Positions 49,203 through 58,950 of a stretch of DNA of 64,000 nt are shown here, piece after piece. Below the pieces are notes generated by a model. That model did no database searches, had not been told where the DNA came from, and worked only from the letters and a program-made list of their open reading frames with translations. The position numbers and the translations under genes are program-made. The DNA comes from Bacillota bacterium (GTDB lineage: Bacteria; Bacillota; Clostridia; Christensenellales; CAG-138), in assembly GCA_023390655.1 (NCBI GenBank), contig JAEWCL010000009.1:1-64000 (forward strand), given 5' to 3'. How positions within the stretch are numbered: position 1 is the stretch's first letter; each line of letters starts with the position of its first letter.

Positions 49203-50954
49203 CTATTTTGCAAACTGGCTGTTATAGAGCCTAAAATAGAACCCCTCTTTTTTCAACAGCTCATTATGGGTGCCCATCTCCACGATTTTTCCCTGATCCA
49301 TCGCCAAAATGACGTCCGCGCCCTGTATGGTAGAGAGCCGGTGCGCGATCACAAAGCTGGTGCGGCCCTGCATGAGCGCTAAAAACGCGCGCTGGATGCG
49401 CTGCTCAGTACGGGTATCGACAGAGCTTGTCGCTTCATCGAGTATCAGCATGGGCGGATCGGAGAGCATGGCGCGCGCAATCGTTAAAAGCTGTTTCTGC
49501 CCTTCGGACAGATTGCCGCCGTCCTCCGCAATCACCGTATCATATCCCTGTGGCAGACGTCTGATAAAGCCGTGCGCATGCGCCGCGCGGGCAGCCTGCT
49601 CCACTTCCTCCGCCGTCGCCTCCGGTTTTCCATAAGCGATGTTTTCCCGTACGGTACCGGAAAACAGCCAGCTGTCCTGCAGCACCATACCGAATGAGCG
49701 CCGGAGCGCATCCCTGCCGATGTTCCGGATATCCACGCCGTCGAGCAATATGGCGCCTGCGTCGATCTCGTAAAAGCGCATCAGCAGGTTGACGATCGTC
49801 GTCTTCCCCGCCCCCGTCGGGCCCACAATGGCCACCGTCCGGCCGGGAGTGACCTGCAGCGAAAAGTGCTCGATCAATGGAACATCCGGCCGATAGGAGA
49901 ACCACACATCGCGGAATTCCACATTGCCGCGCGCGTGTACACTATGCTCTGCATCCGGTTGATCCGGTTCCTGTGTAGGCGTATCGAGCAGCGCGAATAC
50001 GCGCTCCAGGGAAGCCGCGGCGTTCTGGAGCTGTGTTGTGATGCCGGTGATCTCGTTGATGGGGCGCGCAAACTGTACCGCATAGGTTAAAAAGCTTGCG
50101 ATTGCGCCTACAGAAAGCTGCTGCCCCACTGCAAGCAGCGCGCCGATGACGCCGACCAGCAGGTATACCGTATGGTTGATTAGCCTTGTGGACGGGTTTG
50201 CAAGCGAGGAATAAAACTGGGAAAGCTGCCCCACCTTATAGAGCCTAGCGTTGATCTCCTCAAACCGCTTCTGGGACGCTTCTTCCTGCCCAAACGCCTT
50301 TATGACGCGCCCGCCACCGACCATTTCCTCCACATAGCCGTTGAGCTCGCCGATCGTCTGGCTCTGCTCGCGGAACATGCGCGCCGAGCTTTTCACAATT
50401 TTTCCCGCCACCCAAATGGACAGCGGGGTCACCACCACGACTACCATTGTGATGGGCACAGAAAGCGAAAGCATAAACCCCAGCGTACCCAAAAGGGTTA
50501 CTGTCCCCGCAAACAATTGCGTAATGGCCTGTGTGAGACCCTCCGACACCGCTTCCAAATCGTTTGTAAAGCGGCTGATGGTATCGCCGTGGGCACGGCT
50601 GTCAAAATACCTGAGCGACAATATGGAAAGACGTAAAAAGCCGTCCTTCCGGATATCGGCGGAGGTGCGCGCCGCGATGGCGGCGGAAAGCGTCTGCATA
50701 AACCACTGCGCAACGCTGCTGATGACATACAAGATTGCCATCATGCCGAGGATGCGCAAAATCGGCGCAAGGGCCACCTGGCCCGGCCCTATGATATGGT
50801 CGATCGCACGGCCCATCAGCAGCGGTCCTGCGAGCGAAAGCACGCTGCCCACAAACGCCGTCAATATGGCGAACGCAAGCAGAAGCCTGTAGTGCTTAAC
50901 ATAAGGAAGCAACCGCCGGAAGAGATGCGTTTTGATTGGGGTCGGTTGTTTCAT
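49203..50954 (-). CDS. ABC exporter half-transporter, ATPase and membrane domains (second gene)
   Basis: 583 residues: six-span membrane domain (1-320) and nucleotide-binding domain with Walker A VGPTGAGKTTI, Q-loop, signature NLSEGQKQLLTIARAML and Walker B MLILDEATSSVD. It pairs with the upstream gene (4-bp overlap) as a heterodimeric exporter of the LmrCD/BmrCD type; the partner has a degenerate feature described there. Substrates (drugs, lipids or peptides) cannot be told. Confidence 0.93.
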   Translation of the reverse strand: MKQPTPIKTHLFRRLLPYVKHYRLLLAFAILTAFVGSVLSLAGPLLMGRAIDHIIGPGQVALAPILRILGMMAILYVISSVAQWFMQTLSAAIAARTSADIRKDGFLRLSILSLRYFDSRAHGDTISRFTNDLEAVSEGLTQAITQLFAGTVTLLGTLGFMLSLSVPITMVVVVVTPLSIWVAGKIVKSSARMFREQSQTIGELNGYVEEMVGGGRVIKAFGQEEASQKRFEEINARLYKVGQLSQFYSSLANPSTRLINHTVYLLVGVIGALLAVGQQLSVGAIASFLTYAVQFARPINEITGITTQLQNAAASLERVFALLDTPTQEPDQPDAEHSVHARGNVEFRDVWFSYRPDVPLIEHFSLQVTPGRTVAIVGPTGAGKTTIVNLLMRFYEIDAGAILLDGVDIRNIGRDALRRSFGMVLQDSWLFSGTVRENIAYGKPEATAEEVEQAARAAHAHGFIRRLPQGYDTVIAEDGGNLSEGQKQLLTIARAMLSDPPMLILDEATSSVDTRTEQRIQRAFLALMQGRTSFVIAHRLSTIQGADVILAMDQGKIVEMGTHNELLKKEGFYFRLYNSQFAK

Positions 50955-52672
50955 GCGATTTCCTCCCCCAAGAGCTCCTGCGATTTTAAAATCTCCCGGT
51001 AGAGCGCACAGCCTGCCTTGAGCTCCTCATGCGTACCCAGGCCCGCTATAGCGCCATCCTCCAGCACAAGGATGCGGTCCGCATGCAAAATGCTTGCTGC
51101 GCGCTGGGTGATCTGCACCACAGCCATGCCGGTCCGCTTATGAAGCGCCTGCCTGAGCGCCGCTTCCGTCATATAATCCAATGCGCTTGCAGCATCGTCG
51201 AGTATCAGTAGCGCGGGCTTTCTTACCAGCGCGCGCGCAATGCACAGCCGCTGCCGCTGCCCGCCGCTAAAGTTGATGCCGCCCTGCAGCACACGCGTGT
51301 CAAGTCCGTCGGGGAACTGCCCCACGAACTGTGCCTGCGCATCGTCAAGCGCCTCCCACAGCGCCTCGTCGGGCGCCTGTTCGTTGCCGTAGCGCAGGTT
51401 TTCCCGGAGCGTGCCGCTGAACAATATGGATTTCTGCGGCACAACGCCGATTTGTCCGCGCAGCGCGTGCAGGGTGTAGTTTTTTACATCGTCTCCAAGG
51501 AACAGCACGCGTCCCTCCGTCGCATCATAAAACCGGCAAACAAGGTTTGCAAGCGTGGTCTTGCCCGAACCCGTACCGCCGATGATACCGAGCGTTTCTC
51601 CCATTTTTAGCGTCACGCTGATGCCTTCGAGCGCGTCTGCCGCCGCGTCCGCATAGCGGAAGGAAACGTTTTTAAATTGCAGCAGGGGCGCCTGTCCCTG
51701 TTCTTCTGCGCCCGGGCCGTCCACAATGGAGGCCTTTGTATCAAACAGCTCGTTGACCCGCACGGCGGAAGCCGCGGCCTTGGTAAATACGGAAACAAGG
51801 TTTGCAACCACCAGCATGGACGCCAAAATATCCACAACATAATTGATCAGCGCGATGACCTTGCCGGTGGTGAGCGTATCGCTATTGACGCGCAAGGCCC
51901 CAAAGTAAATCAACGCCAGGATACCCGCGTTCATCACAAGAGAGGTGAGCGGGTTCACAAGCGCCGCGATCCGGCTCACATGAATGGAAGCCTCCGCATG
52001 CGCGTCCGCCGCCTTATCGAAGCGTCCGTTCTCCGCATCCACCCGCGCAAACGCGCGGATCACGCGTACGCCCGAAAGGTTTTCCCGCAGCACGCGGGAG
52101 AGCGTATCGAGCCTTTGCTGCACCCGGCGGAACAGCGGCACGGAGCGCGTCATGGTTCCATATAGAATCAGCCCGAACACAAGGACCACGCCCAATATGA
52201 CCAGGGACATTTTCGCGTCGATCAGCATGGCCATGACAAACCCGCCCACACACAGGAAGGGAGAACGCATGACAAGGCGGATGAGCATCGCCACCGCCCA
52301 CTGCAGCTGGTTGATGTCCGTTGTTACGCGGTTGATGAGCGTAGGGGTGCCAAACCGGTCCAGCTCCACAAACGAAAGACGGTTGATATGGGAAAACATC
52401 TCGTTGCGCATGTTGGTGCCAACGCCCTGCGCCGCAAGCGAGGCGTAATACTGGCACAGCAGCGCAAAGCCGTACCCCGCGAGAGAGACCAGAAGCATCA
52501 GCCCGCCCATGCGCCAAATATAAGCTGTATCCCCGTTCTTTACACCGATATCGATGATGCGCATCATAATCAGCGGGATAAACAGCTCCAGCACCGCCTC
52601 CGTCAGCTTGAACAGGGGGCCCAAGATTACCTGCTTTTTAAAGGGAACCAGGAACCGAGAAAGACGCCGCAA
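50951..52672 (-). CDS. ABC exporter half-transporter, ATPase and membrane domains (first gene)
   Basis: About 573 residues. Membrane domain followed by an ATPase domain: Walker A IGGTGSGKTTL, signature NFSGGQRQRLCIARAL, and Walker B LLILDDAASALDYMTE. Here the catalytic glutamate after Walker B is Asp (DD instead of DE), the mark of the non-catalytic half in heterodimeric exporters. The start is the TTG at 52672, seven bases after AAAGGAG; longer frames have no start signal. ATGA overlap with the second gene shows coupled translation. Confidence 0.92.
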   Translation of the reverse strand: MRRLSRFLVPFKKQVILGPLFKLTEAVLELFIPLIMMRIIDIGVKNGDTAYIWRMGGLMLLVSLAGYGFALLCQYYASLAAQGVGTNMRNEMFSHINRLSFVELDRFGTPTLINRVTTDINQLQWAVAMLIRLVMRSPFLCVGGFVMAMLIDAKMSLVILGVVLVFGLILYGTMTRSVPLFRRVQQRLDTLSRVLRENLSGVRVIRAFARVDAENGRFDKAADAHAEASIHVSRIAALVNPLTSLVMNAGILALIYFGALRVNSDTLTTGKVIALINYVVDILASMLVVANLVSVFTKAAASAVRVNELFDTKASIVDGPGAEEQGQAPLLQFKNVSFRYADAAADALEGISVTLKMGETLGIIGGTGSGKTTLANLVCRFYDATEGRVLFLGDDVKNYTLHALRGQIGVVPQKSILFSGTLRENLRYGNEQAPDEALWEALDDAQAQFVGQFPDGLDTRVLQGGINFSGGQRQRLCIARALVRKPALLILDDAASALDYMTEAALRQALHKRTGMAVVQITQRAASILHADRILVLEDGAIAGLGTHEELKAGCALYREILKSQELLGEEIA

Positions 52673-52757
52673 TACCGTACTCCTTTCAAAATCCGATACT
52701 ATCAATGCTTCCTTAGGATACCACCGTTTCATCATGTATACAACCAACCAAACGCCA

Positions 52758-52794
52758 AACAAAAGAGTACCCGTTCCGGCGGGAACGGGTACTC
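52758..52794 (-). terminator. Terminator of the VWA surface-protein gene
   Basis: GAGTACCCGTTCC (52765-52777) and GGAACGGGTACTC (52782-52794) form a perfect 13-bp stem. On the minus strand it is followed by TTTTGTTTGG. Confidence 0.9.
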
Positions 52795-52844
52795 TCGGGC
52801 TTTACCTGCGCCCGTTTTAGCCGGGCACTTTTTTCTCCAACGCG

Positions 52845-55430
52845 TTATTTGTGCGAACTGCGCCTGTACGCAAGCCCTGCCAGTGAGAGGAGAACTGCAA
52901 AGACTGCAAGGGCCAACGGTACCGTGAGCGATTCACCACCCGTGCTGGGTATGCCAAGCGGGATAGCGCCGGGAGAAAGCGGAATGTTGCCGCCAGGGCC
53001 TAGCGGGATATTGCTGCCGCCATCATCGCCGCCTCCACCGGGATCACCGCCGCCCGGCTGTGTCGGCTGTGCGAGCGCAATGCTAGCGCTTGCGGAAGCG
53101 GTACCGGGAGTGCCGATCAATGTGATGCCGTTAGGTTCCGCCGTGAAGCCGATGCTGTAGTCAAACGTGACGTTTGCATTGCTGCCCCATGCTTCGGGCC
53201 ATGCGCCAAGCTGCTCATACGTTACGGTGCCGTCGGGCTTGACTATGACGCGCAACTGGCTGTTTTCAAACACCCAGTTGCCGGAGCCGTCCAAGGTGAC
53301 GCCAACGGACACGCCCGCGATCATGGCGTTTGTAACGCCTACAACGGCGGTGTTGGATACGGTGGTGCCGACAGCCTGCAGCTTATTGGCGTCAAAGGAG
53401 TCCACCTTCAGGTTGTAGGCAGAACCGCCGCTTGCACCGCTGCTGCTGCCGTTTAAGAGGTTGAAGTTAAAGCTGTTGTTGTAGTTTTCTAAAACCGCGT
53501 CGTTATCCGCAAAGGGATCGAGCACGATTGCCGGACGGTCTAGCACGATTGCAACCTCCTGCCCGCCCGTAACGATGGGCTTTGCATAGAGGATTGCCGA
53601 ATCGTTCGTGTAGGCGGTACCGTAGGTGTAAGCGTCCCCCAACGTGCTGTTGGGTACAAGGAAGTAGCGTGTGCTTTCCTTCACGCCGTTTTTAAGATCG
53701 CCGATATACCATTCAATGACGGTATTGCCTTCGGCGTCCGTGCCGACTACCTTGAGATCGGTGTTGCCATTGACAAAGTAGATGTCAAAGCCTGCGGGGA
53801 TGACGTCAATCACCCGCGCCTGCTGCGCTACAATCGCGTCGTTGACGATCTGGTTTGCAATGGTCTTGTAAGTTTCAATGATCTGTTCGGGCGTGCTGGC
53901 CCAGGTGTAATTGATATCGAAGTTGTCATAGTTGATTTCACCCTGCGGATCGTTCGCATCAAGCAACTCTTTGAAATATCCGCCGGGCTTGTTGGGATCC
54001 ATATAGGTGGCGATGGAGTTCGCCGCCGTGTTGCTGTCGTTGATGACAACGTTGTGGAGAGAGATGCCCTTCTCAAGCAGATCGACCGCTGCCTCGGACG
54101 CGCGTTTACCGGCGTTCTGGATCTGCGTGCTGTTGGAACTGTAGGCAATACTTGTGGTCGTGTTGCTCGGGTTGGAGTAGTATGTATTTGCCTCTCCATC
54201 CGTCATAAACACCACATGAATGTTGTCCCCCGTGACGGAACCGCCGCTGCTGTCAATGAGCGCCTGTACAAGCTCACCTGTCTCCATATACCCCGCCTGA
54301 GCGTTGGTGCCGTAGTTATTCAGCATGCCGGTGCTTCCGGTCAGCCCGCTGCGGGAAGCGGAATCGGTAAAGTAATTGAGAAGCTCAGTCACATTATCGT
54401 TGGTAAATACATTGCTGCCACTGCCGGAAACCGTAACCGTACGGGCAACCACGTTGTTTTTTCCGCCGGAATATACCACAAGGGAAAGATCAACATTTGT
54501 GTTCAGAGCACTCAAATTCGTGATATTGCCGGAACCGTCGCGCTCAATGCCGTAAAGGATATCAATAAATTCCGTTGCGGCCTGCTTGAGCACTTCCCAC
54601 TTGGTCACATTGCTGCCGCCAAGCTTATCTCCCATGCTGTCGGTAATATCGATGCTCAGTACCACATTGGTTTTACCCGAGATGGAAACGCCGCCTTCCG
54701 AGTCGAAAATCTGGTCGTTTCTGGTTCCCTCCGCCTCCAGCGTGACCTCGTACCCTTCAAGCACGTTGCCTTCCGTGTCGGTGACGGAAACCTCTTTGAC
54801 CGTCTTGTCTCCTTCAATCGTTGTTTCCCCGATGACAACCAGGTAATCCTTATCGGGGTCCGCTTCTATGCCGTTGCTCCAAAGAATGGTGTTTACCTTG
54901 GTAGAGTCATCCGTCACATCTTCAGAATCGGACGGCAGGCCGTTTACGATCGGGGTGCCATCCTCATTATAAAACTCCGAAGGAGCCGTGGAATAGCTTC
55001 CGCCCGAACCGGTATAGGAGCCAAGATAGATGTCATCGTCGTTGATGTCCGTCTGATCATAGCCGCTGTCCGCTCCGGTTACGGCGCTGTTGGGAATGGT
55101 GTTGGAAGTATCCCCGTCCTGTACAACGGAAAGGTCCTCATCCGTGCCCTCGAGCGAAACATCCGTGGAGTTTTCACCGGAGTTATAGGTGTATCCATTG
55201 CCTGTTGCGTTTGGAATAATGGTCGCCTCGTCGTCCGAAACATACGTTCCTTCTGTTAAATTACTTTCATCCGTCTGCGCGGCTGTTGCCGTTACGGTTT
55301 CTGTTGCGCTTACGGTTACCGTTACTTCATTGGGCGCAAGCGCGTACCCTACCGTAGGCAGCGCGAGCATCGCCAGCAACAGCGCCGCGACAAGCAACGA
55401 AAGCCTTCTGTGTCTTCGTGCGCGTAACAT
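52845..55430 (-). CDS. Wall-anchored surface protein with VWA domain
   Basis: 861 residues. Signal peptide (LSLLVAALLLAMLALPTVGYA). An acidic, Ser/Asp/Thr-rich region (about 35-170). A von Willebrand A domain (about 255-500) with metal site LSIDITDSMGD (the usual D-x-S-x-S reads D-I-T-D-S), then VVFMTDGEAN. Further beta-rich repeats, a Gly/Pro hinge (QPGGGDPGGGGDDGG), and a C-terminal sorting signal IPSTGGE followed by a hydrophobic span and RRSSHK. IPSTG in place of LPXTG suggests a dedicated or tolerant sortase; none is encoded here. Possibly an adhesin or pilus tip protein. Start supported by GAGGAGAATC. Confidence 0.9.
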   Translation of the reverse strand: MLRARRHRRLSLLVAALLLAMLALPTVGYALAPNEVTVTVSATETVTATAAQTDESNLTEGTYVSDDEATIIPNATGNGYTYNSGENSTDVSLEGTDEDLSVVQDGDTSNTIPNSAVTGADSGYDQTDINDDDIYLGSYTGSGGSYSTAPSEFYNEDGTPIVNGLPSDSEDVTDDSTKVNTILWSNGIEADPDKDYLVVIGETTIEGDKTVKEVSVTDTEGNVLEGYEVTLEAEGTRNDQIFDSEGGVSISGKTNVVLSIDITDSMGDKLGGSNVTKWEVLKQAATEFIDILYGIERDGSGNITNLSALNTNVDLSLVVYSGGKNNVVARTVTVSGSGSNVFTNDNVTELLNYFTDSASRSGLTGSTGMLNNYGTNAQAGYMETGELVQALIDSSGGSVTGDNIHVVFMTDGEANTYYSNPSNTTTSIAYSSNSTQIQNAGKRASEAAVDLLEKGISLHNVVINDSNTAANSIATYMDPNKPGGYFKELLDANDPQGEINYDNFDINYTWASTPEQIIETYKTIANQIVNDAIVAQQARVIDVIPAGFDIYFVNGNTDLKVVGTDAEGNTVIEWYIGDLKNGVKESTRYFLVPNSTLGDAYTYGTAYTNDSAILYAKPIVTGGQEVAIVLDRPAIVLDPFADNDAVLENYNNSFNFNLLNGSSSGASGGSAYNLKVDSFDANKLQAVGTTVSNTAVVGVTNAMIAGVSVGVTLDGSGNWVFENSQLRVIVKPDGTVTYEQLGAWPEAWGSNANVTFDYSIGFTAEPNGITLIGTPGTASASASIALAQPTQPGGGDPGGGGDDGGSNIPLGPGGNIPLSPGAIPLGIPSTGGESLTVPLALAVFAVLLSLAGLAYRRSSHK

Positions 55431-55621
55431 AGTGATTCTCCTCTCATAATGATCAGGAATTCTACAAGGGATGTGAACGTGGTTTAGAATTCCTATCGTA
55501 TTACTAGAAATTTAAACCGGGTTAGTCATCCCAAACACGAATGACACATCTTCGCCATATTTCATTTTCTTATATCGCAACGCTTAGGCTAAAGTTCTGC
55601 GTCCTCCTTACGACAGGCCGC

Positions 55622-55644
55622 AAAAAAAGAGCGCTTGCGCGCTC
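55622..55644 (-). terminator. Terminator after the class II aldolase
   Basis: GAGCGC-TTGC-GCGCTC (55629-55644), followed on the minus strand by seven Ts (55622-55628). Confidence 0.88.
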
Positions 55645-55667
55645 CTTTTGCCGTATGATTTCTGCTG

Positions 55668-56567
55668 CTAGCCGATGATATCCTTTGTATTCGCAATCTC
55701 CAGTTCGTTGCGGATAAACAGGCGCGTGGTCTCGTAGAGCGCCTGCTGCGCCTCAGAAACGCTGTTCTTCTGTTCAAAGGCAACCTGATAGGCGCGTCTC
55801 AAATCCGAACCGACGTTGATCTTTGCAATGCCGTTCTTCACGCCGCCCAGCACAAATTCCTTTTGGATGCCGGAGCCGCCATGGAGTACGAGCGGGATAC
55901 CCGCGGCTTCTTTGAGCTTTGCGATATAGGGAACATCCAGCCGCGCTTCCGGCTTTTTCGCAAAGCGGTTGCTTTCGGCAATCGCGCCATGGAAATTGCC
56001 GCAGGCGACGGAGACCCAATCGCACCCGCTTTCCTTAACAAAGCGCGCCAGCTCGTCAAGCTTTGTAAAGCCAAGTTTTTGTGAGAAAATCTCCTCATAC
56101 GGGGGCATTTCCCCACCCTCATGGCCCATCACGGCGCCAAGCTCCGCCTCGATAGGCGCGTTGCCCTCATGGGCGATTGCCGCAGCCTCCGCCGTGGCGC
56201 GAATATTTTCTTCCAGAGAGAGCCGGGAGCCGTCCACCATCACGGATTGGTAGCCCGCATCTAGCGCCTGGCGGATGACGTCTGCGTAGTCTACGCGCAG
56301 CATATCCTCATCGATCACAGGCACATGGTCCAGATGCAGCATGGTATGGCTGGGATCTGCGTATTTGAAATAGGATTCCGCAACGGCCTGCAGGCTTTTT
56401 GCCTCCATCTTCTCCCATTCAAGGCGCGCCACCTGAATCATGGCGACCGAATTTTCATCCACAACGGCGCGGATAATGGGCTCCGTCATATTCAAATTCG
56501 GAATGTTGAACGCAGGAATCACGATTTGATGTGCAAGCGCCTTCTTGACCACGATCTTTGGATCCAT
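55668..56567 (-). CDS. Class II ketose-bisphosphate aldolase
   Basis: 299 residues of the zinc-dependent fructose/tagatose-bisphosphate aldolase family (FbaA/GatY). Motifs: IPAFNIPNLNM, MLHLDHVPVID (zinc His; the usual HLDHG has Val in place of Gly), SVMVDGSRLSLEENI, EAELGAVMGHEGGE, VACGNFHG, VLHGGSGI and KINVGSDLR. Either glycolytic fructose-bisphosphate or a tagatose/other ketose phosphate may be the substrate; the divergent HLDHV and the single-gene context argue against calling it the housekeeping enzyme. GGGAAAC precedes the ATG at 56567. Confidence 0.9.
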   Translation of the reverse strand: MDPKIVVKKALAHQIVIPAFNIPNLNMTEPIIRAVVDENSVAMIQVARLEWEKMEAKSLQAVAESYFKYADPSHTMLHLDHVPVIDEDMLRVDYADVIRQALDAGYQSVMVDGSRLSLEENIRATAEAAAIAHEGNAPIEAELGAVMGHEGGEMPPYEEIFSQKLGFTKLDELARFVKESGCDWVSVACGNFHGAIAESNRFAKKPEARLDVPYIAKLKEAAGIPLVLHGGSGIQKEFVLGGVKNGIAKINVGSDLRRAYQVAFEQKNSVSEAQQALYETTRLFIRNELEIANTKDIIG

Positions 56568-56693
56568 GTTGTTTCCCCCTTGTTGTTCATAATATCTTAG
56601 ACGAAAATGCGCAGCATTGCGCATATGTGAACGGTAACATTATAGCATGGATTCTTTTGTTGGAAAAGCCTGTCTTTGATAGATGCGCTCCAA

Positions 56694-57677
56694 TCAGCAG
56701 ATACGGGGCAGCCCCTCGCCAAGCAGCGGCTCAATCACCCGGTTGCCGCCCGCTCGCGTCTTCTGTGTGACAAGCGGGGTACCGGACAGGACGCTTCCCA
56801 CGATCTGCGCGTGTTCCCCGTAGGGCGAAGCCTTGATCAGTTCCAGCGCGCGTTGCGCCTCTTCCTCCGGTACCGTCAGCATCAATTTGCCTTCGTTGCC
56901 CATATACAGCGGATCAAGCCCCAGAATATCGCAGAAGCCTGCAACCTGCCCGTCCGCAAGCGGCGCGCCCGAAAGCGAGATATGCACACCCGAAGCAACC
57001 GCGATTTCATGCAGCACCGAGGCAAGCCCGCCACGCGTGATGTCCCTGAGAGAATGTACGTTGATCCCCGCATCAAGGAGCGCGTGCACCATGCCGTTAA
57101 GCGGCGCGCAGTCGCTGACGATGCTGTTTTGAATTTCCATGCGCGCAGAGAGGATACAGGCGTGGTGGTTGCCCAGATATCCGCTGACGATCACCGCGTC
57201 CCCGGGCTTTGTATTTGCGGCGCTCACCATAACGCCGTCTTTGACAAAACCGACGCCCGCCGTATTGATGTAAAGGCCGCCCTTGCCGTCGATCACCTTC
57301 GTATCCCCGGCGACGATCAGCACCCCCGCTTCTTCCGCCGCCTGACGCATGGAGGATGCAACGCGTTTGAGTGTTTCAATTTCCAGCCCGTCCTCCAGAA
57401 TAAAGCCCGCAGTTAAGTATTTGGGCGTAGCGCCGCGCATCAACAGATCGTTCACGGTGCCGCACACGGCAAGCGTCCCGATATCCCCGCCCGAAAAAAA
57501 GAGCGGCGTTACCACAAACGAGTCCGTGGTGAGCGCAATCCGCCCTTCCGGCACGGGCAGCACCGCAGCGTCCTCCATGCGGTCAAGTATCTCATTGGAG
57601 AATGCGGACTGGAATACGTCGCGGATAAGCTCGTTCATCAGTTTTCCGCCGCCGCCGTGGGCTGCATTGATCTTCAT
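56694..57677 (-). CDS. hypE: HypE, carbamoyl-dehydratase of hydrogenase maturation
   Basis: 327 residues. HypE dehydrates the thiocarbamate on its own C-terminal cysteine to a thiocyanate, the source of the CN ligands of [NiFe] hydrogenases. The essential C-terminus PRIC is present. Other marks: INAAHGGGGKLMNELI, LTTDSFVVTPLFFSGGDIG, DLLMRGATPKYLTAGFILE, VAGDTKVID and RDITRGGLASVLHEIA. It is the last gene of hypA-F-C-D-E, but 214 bp of hairpin-rich sequence separates it from hypD. Own ribosome binding site GGGAGG. Confidence 0.96.
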   Translation of the reverse strand: MKINAAHGGGGKLMNELIRDVFQSAFSNEILDRMEDAAVLPVPEGRIALTTDSFVVTPLFFSGGDIGTLAVCGTVNDLLMRGATPKYLTAGFILEDGLEIETLKRVASSMRQAAEEAGVLIVAGDTKVIDGKGGLYINTAGVGFVKDGVMVSAANTKPGDAVIVSGYLGNHHACILSARMEIQNSIVSDCAPLNGMVHALLDAGINVHSLRDITRGGLASVLHEIAVASGVHISLSGAPLADGQVAGFCDILGLDPLYMGNEGKLMLTVPEEEAQRALELIKASPYGEHAQIVGSVLSGTPLVTQKTRAGGNRVIEPLLGEGLPRIC

Positions 57678-57891
57678 TGTTTTGGCTGCCTCCCGTTCTA
57701 CAAGTCCATGAATCGATAGGTTCTTAGGACCGTAACGGCCCTAAGCGGGTGTTTGAGAGCCCAAGCTGAGCGCCGCCAGTGGCGGAGCAAGCGAAGCGAA
57801 GGCTCAGTGCGCAAGGGAGTGCAGGCTTCAAGGCCTGCACAACCATTGCAACTGTGGGTCCGTCAGGCAGCGCCCTCAACGTAATTTTAAC
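57678..57891. repeat. Palindrome-rich insert between hypD and hypE
   Basis: Several dyads occur in 120 bp: TTAGGACCG-TAA-CGGCCCTAA (57724-57744), CCGCC-AGT-GGCGG, a GAGCC/GGCTC pair enclosing it, and GTGCAGGC-TTCAAG-GCCTGCAC (57819-57840). No coding frame. It has the look of a small repeated or mobile palindromic element, or a processed intercistronic RNA. Confidence 0.45.
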
Positions 57892-58950
57892 TTACGTGTT
57901 TACCGCGTGCGCATGCCAGATGCCGCATGCACCCTCACTCGTCACCATGCAGGGGCCAAGCGGCGTCATGGGTGTGCAGGCTCTTTGAAAATGCGGGCAA
58001 TCGGTCGGCTGTGCGCGCCCGATAATGACGCGGCTGCAAAGGCAGCCGGTCTTGGGGGAGGCGTCCTCCCGGGTATCATATGCGCCCGCGTCATATTCCC
58101 CATATGCTTCACGCAGCACATAGGCGGACGCAGGAATGCTGCCCAAGCCCCGCCATTCGGACGCCTGCTGGATAAAGTACTCTTCGATCAGCGCCAGCGC
58201 CGAGGGGTTCCCCCGTTGTGTCACCGTACCCGGATAGAGGTTGTGCACTTCCGCTTTTTTTCGCGCGTGCTGCTCCATTAAATCATAGACGGCGGCAATG
58301 ATATGCTCGTAAGAAAACCCGCCGACCGCAAGCGGAATGCGGTAGCGCGCGCAAAGATCCAAATACGCGCCGCTTCCCAATATGGCGCTCACGTGGCCGG
58401 GGCCAATAAATCCATCGATATCCGGGTTGTTTTCACAGATCCATTCCAGTGCCGGCAGCAGTGCTTTGGCGCACAGCAGCAGCCTGAGGTTTGTAATCTT
58501 CTCTTCCCGCATGCGCTTGATGAGCAGCGCGTAGACCGGCAGCGTGGTTTCAAACCCGACCGCTGTGAGCACAAACTGCCTGTCCGGCTCCGCCTTTGCC
58601 CAGTCGAGTGCCGTCATCGGCGCGTACAGCATGCGCACATCCCCGCCGGAAGCCTTTGCCTCCAGCAGGTTGCCATGGTTGCCGGGCACGCGCATCATAT
58701 CGCCGAATGTGCACAGCGCGGTGTTAGGCGTTTTTGCAAATTCCGCGGCGCGGTCCATATACCCCGCCGGCGTCACGCACACCGGGCAGCCGGGGCCGGA
58801 CACGAGTTCGATAGACTGCGGCAGTATGCCGCGGATGCCGGTGCGGAACACGGCCTGCGTATGGGTGCCGCAAACTTCCATAAGTTTGATCGGCGGCCCG
58901 TCATATTGTTGGATGCGCCCCGCGAGCGCCTCGATGCTATGCGTTGCCAT
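57892..58950 (-). CDS. hypD: HypD, hydrogenase maturation iron-sulfur protein
   Basis: 352 residues. HypD, with HypC, assembles the Fe(CN)2CO unit. Signatures: KLMEVCGTHTQAVFRTGI, ELVSGPGCPVCVTPAGYMD (the CxxC-type site), AVGFETTLPVYALLI, GFIGPGHVSAILGS, and a C-terminal [4Fe-4S] region with CLCSRVIIG, DCPHF and CTPMTPLGPCMVTSEGAC. The start overlaps hypC by 14 bp. Confidence 0.96.
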   Translation of the reverse strand: MATHSIEALAGRIQQYDGPPIKLMEVCGTHTQAVFRTGIRGILPQSIELVSGPGCPVCVTPAGYMDRAAEFAKTPNTALCTFGDMMRVPGNHGNLLEAKASGGDVRMLYAPMTALDWAKAEPDRQFVLTAVGFETTLPVYALLIKRMREEKITNLRLLLCAKALLPALEWICENNPDIDGFIGPGHVSAILGSGAYLDLCARYRIPLAVGGFSYEHIIAAVYDLMEQHARKKAEVHNLYPGTVTQRGNPSALALIEEYFIQQASEWRGLGSIPASAYVLREAYGEYDAGAYDTREDASPKTGCLCSRVIIGRAQPTDCPHFQRACTPMTPLGPCMVTSEGACGIWHAHAVNT

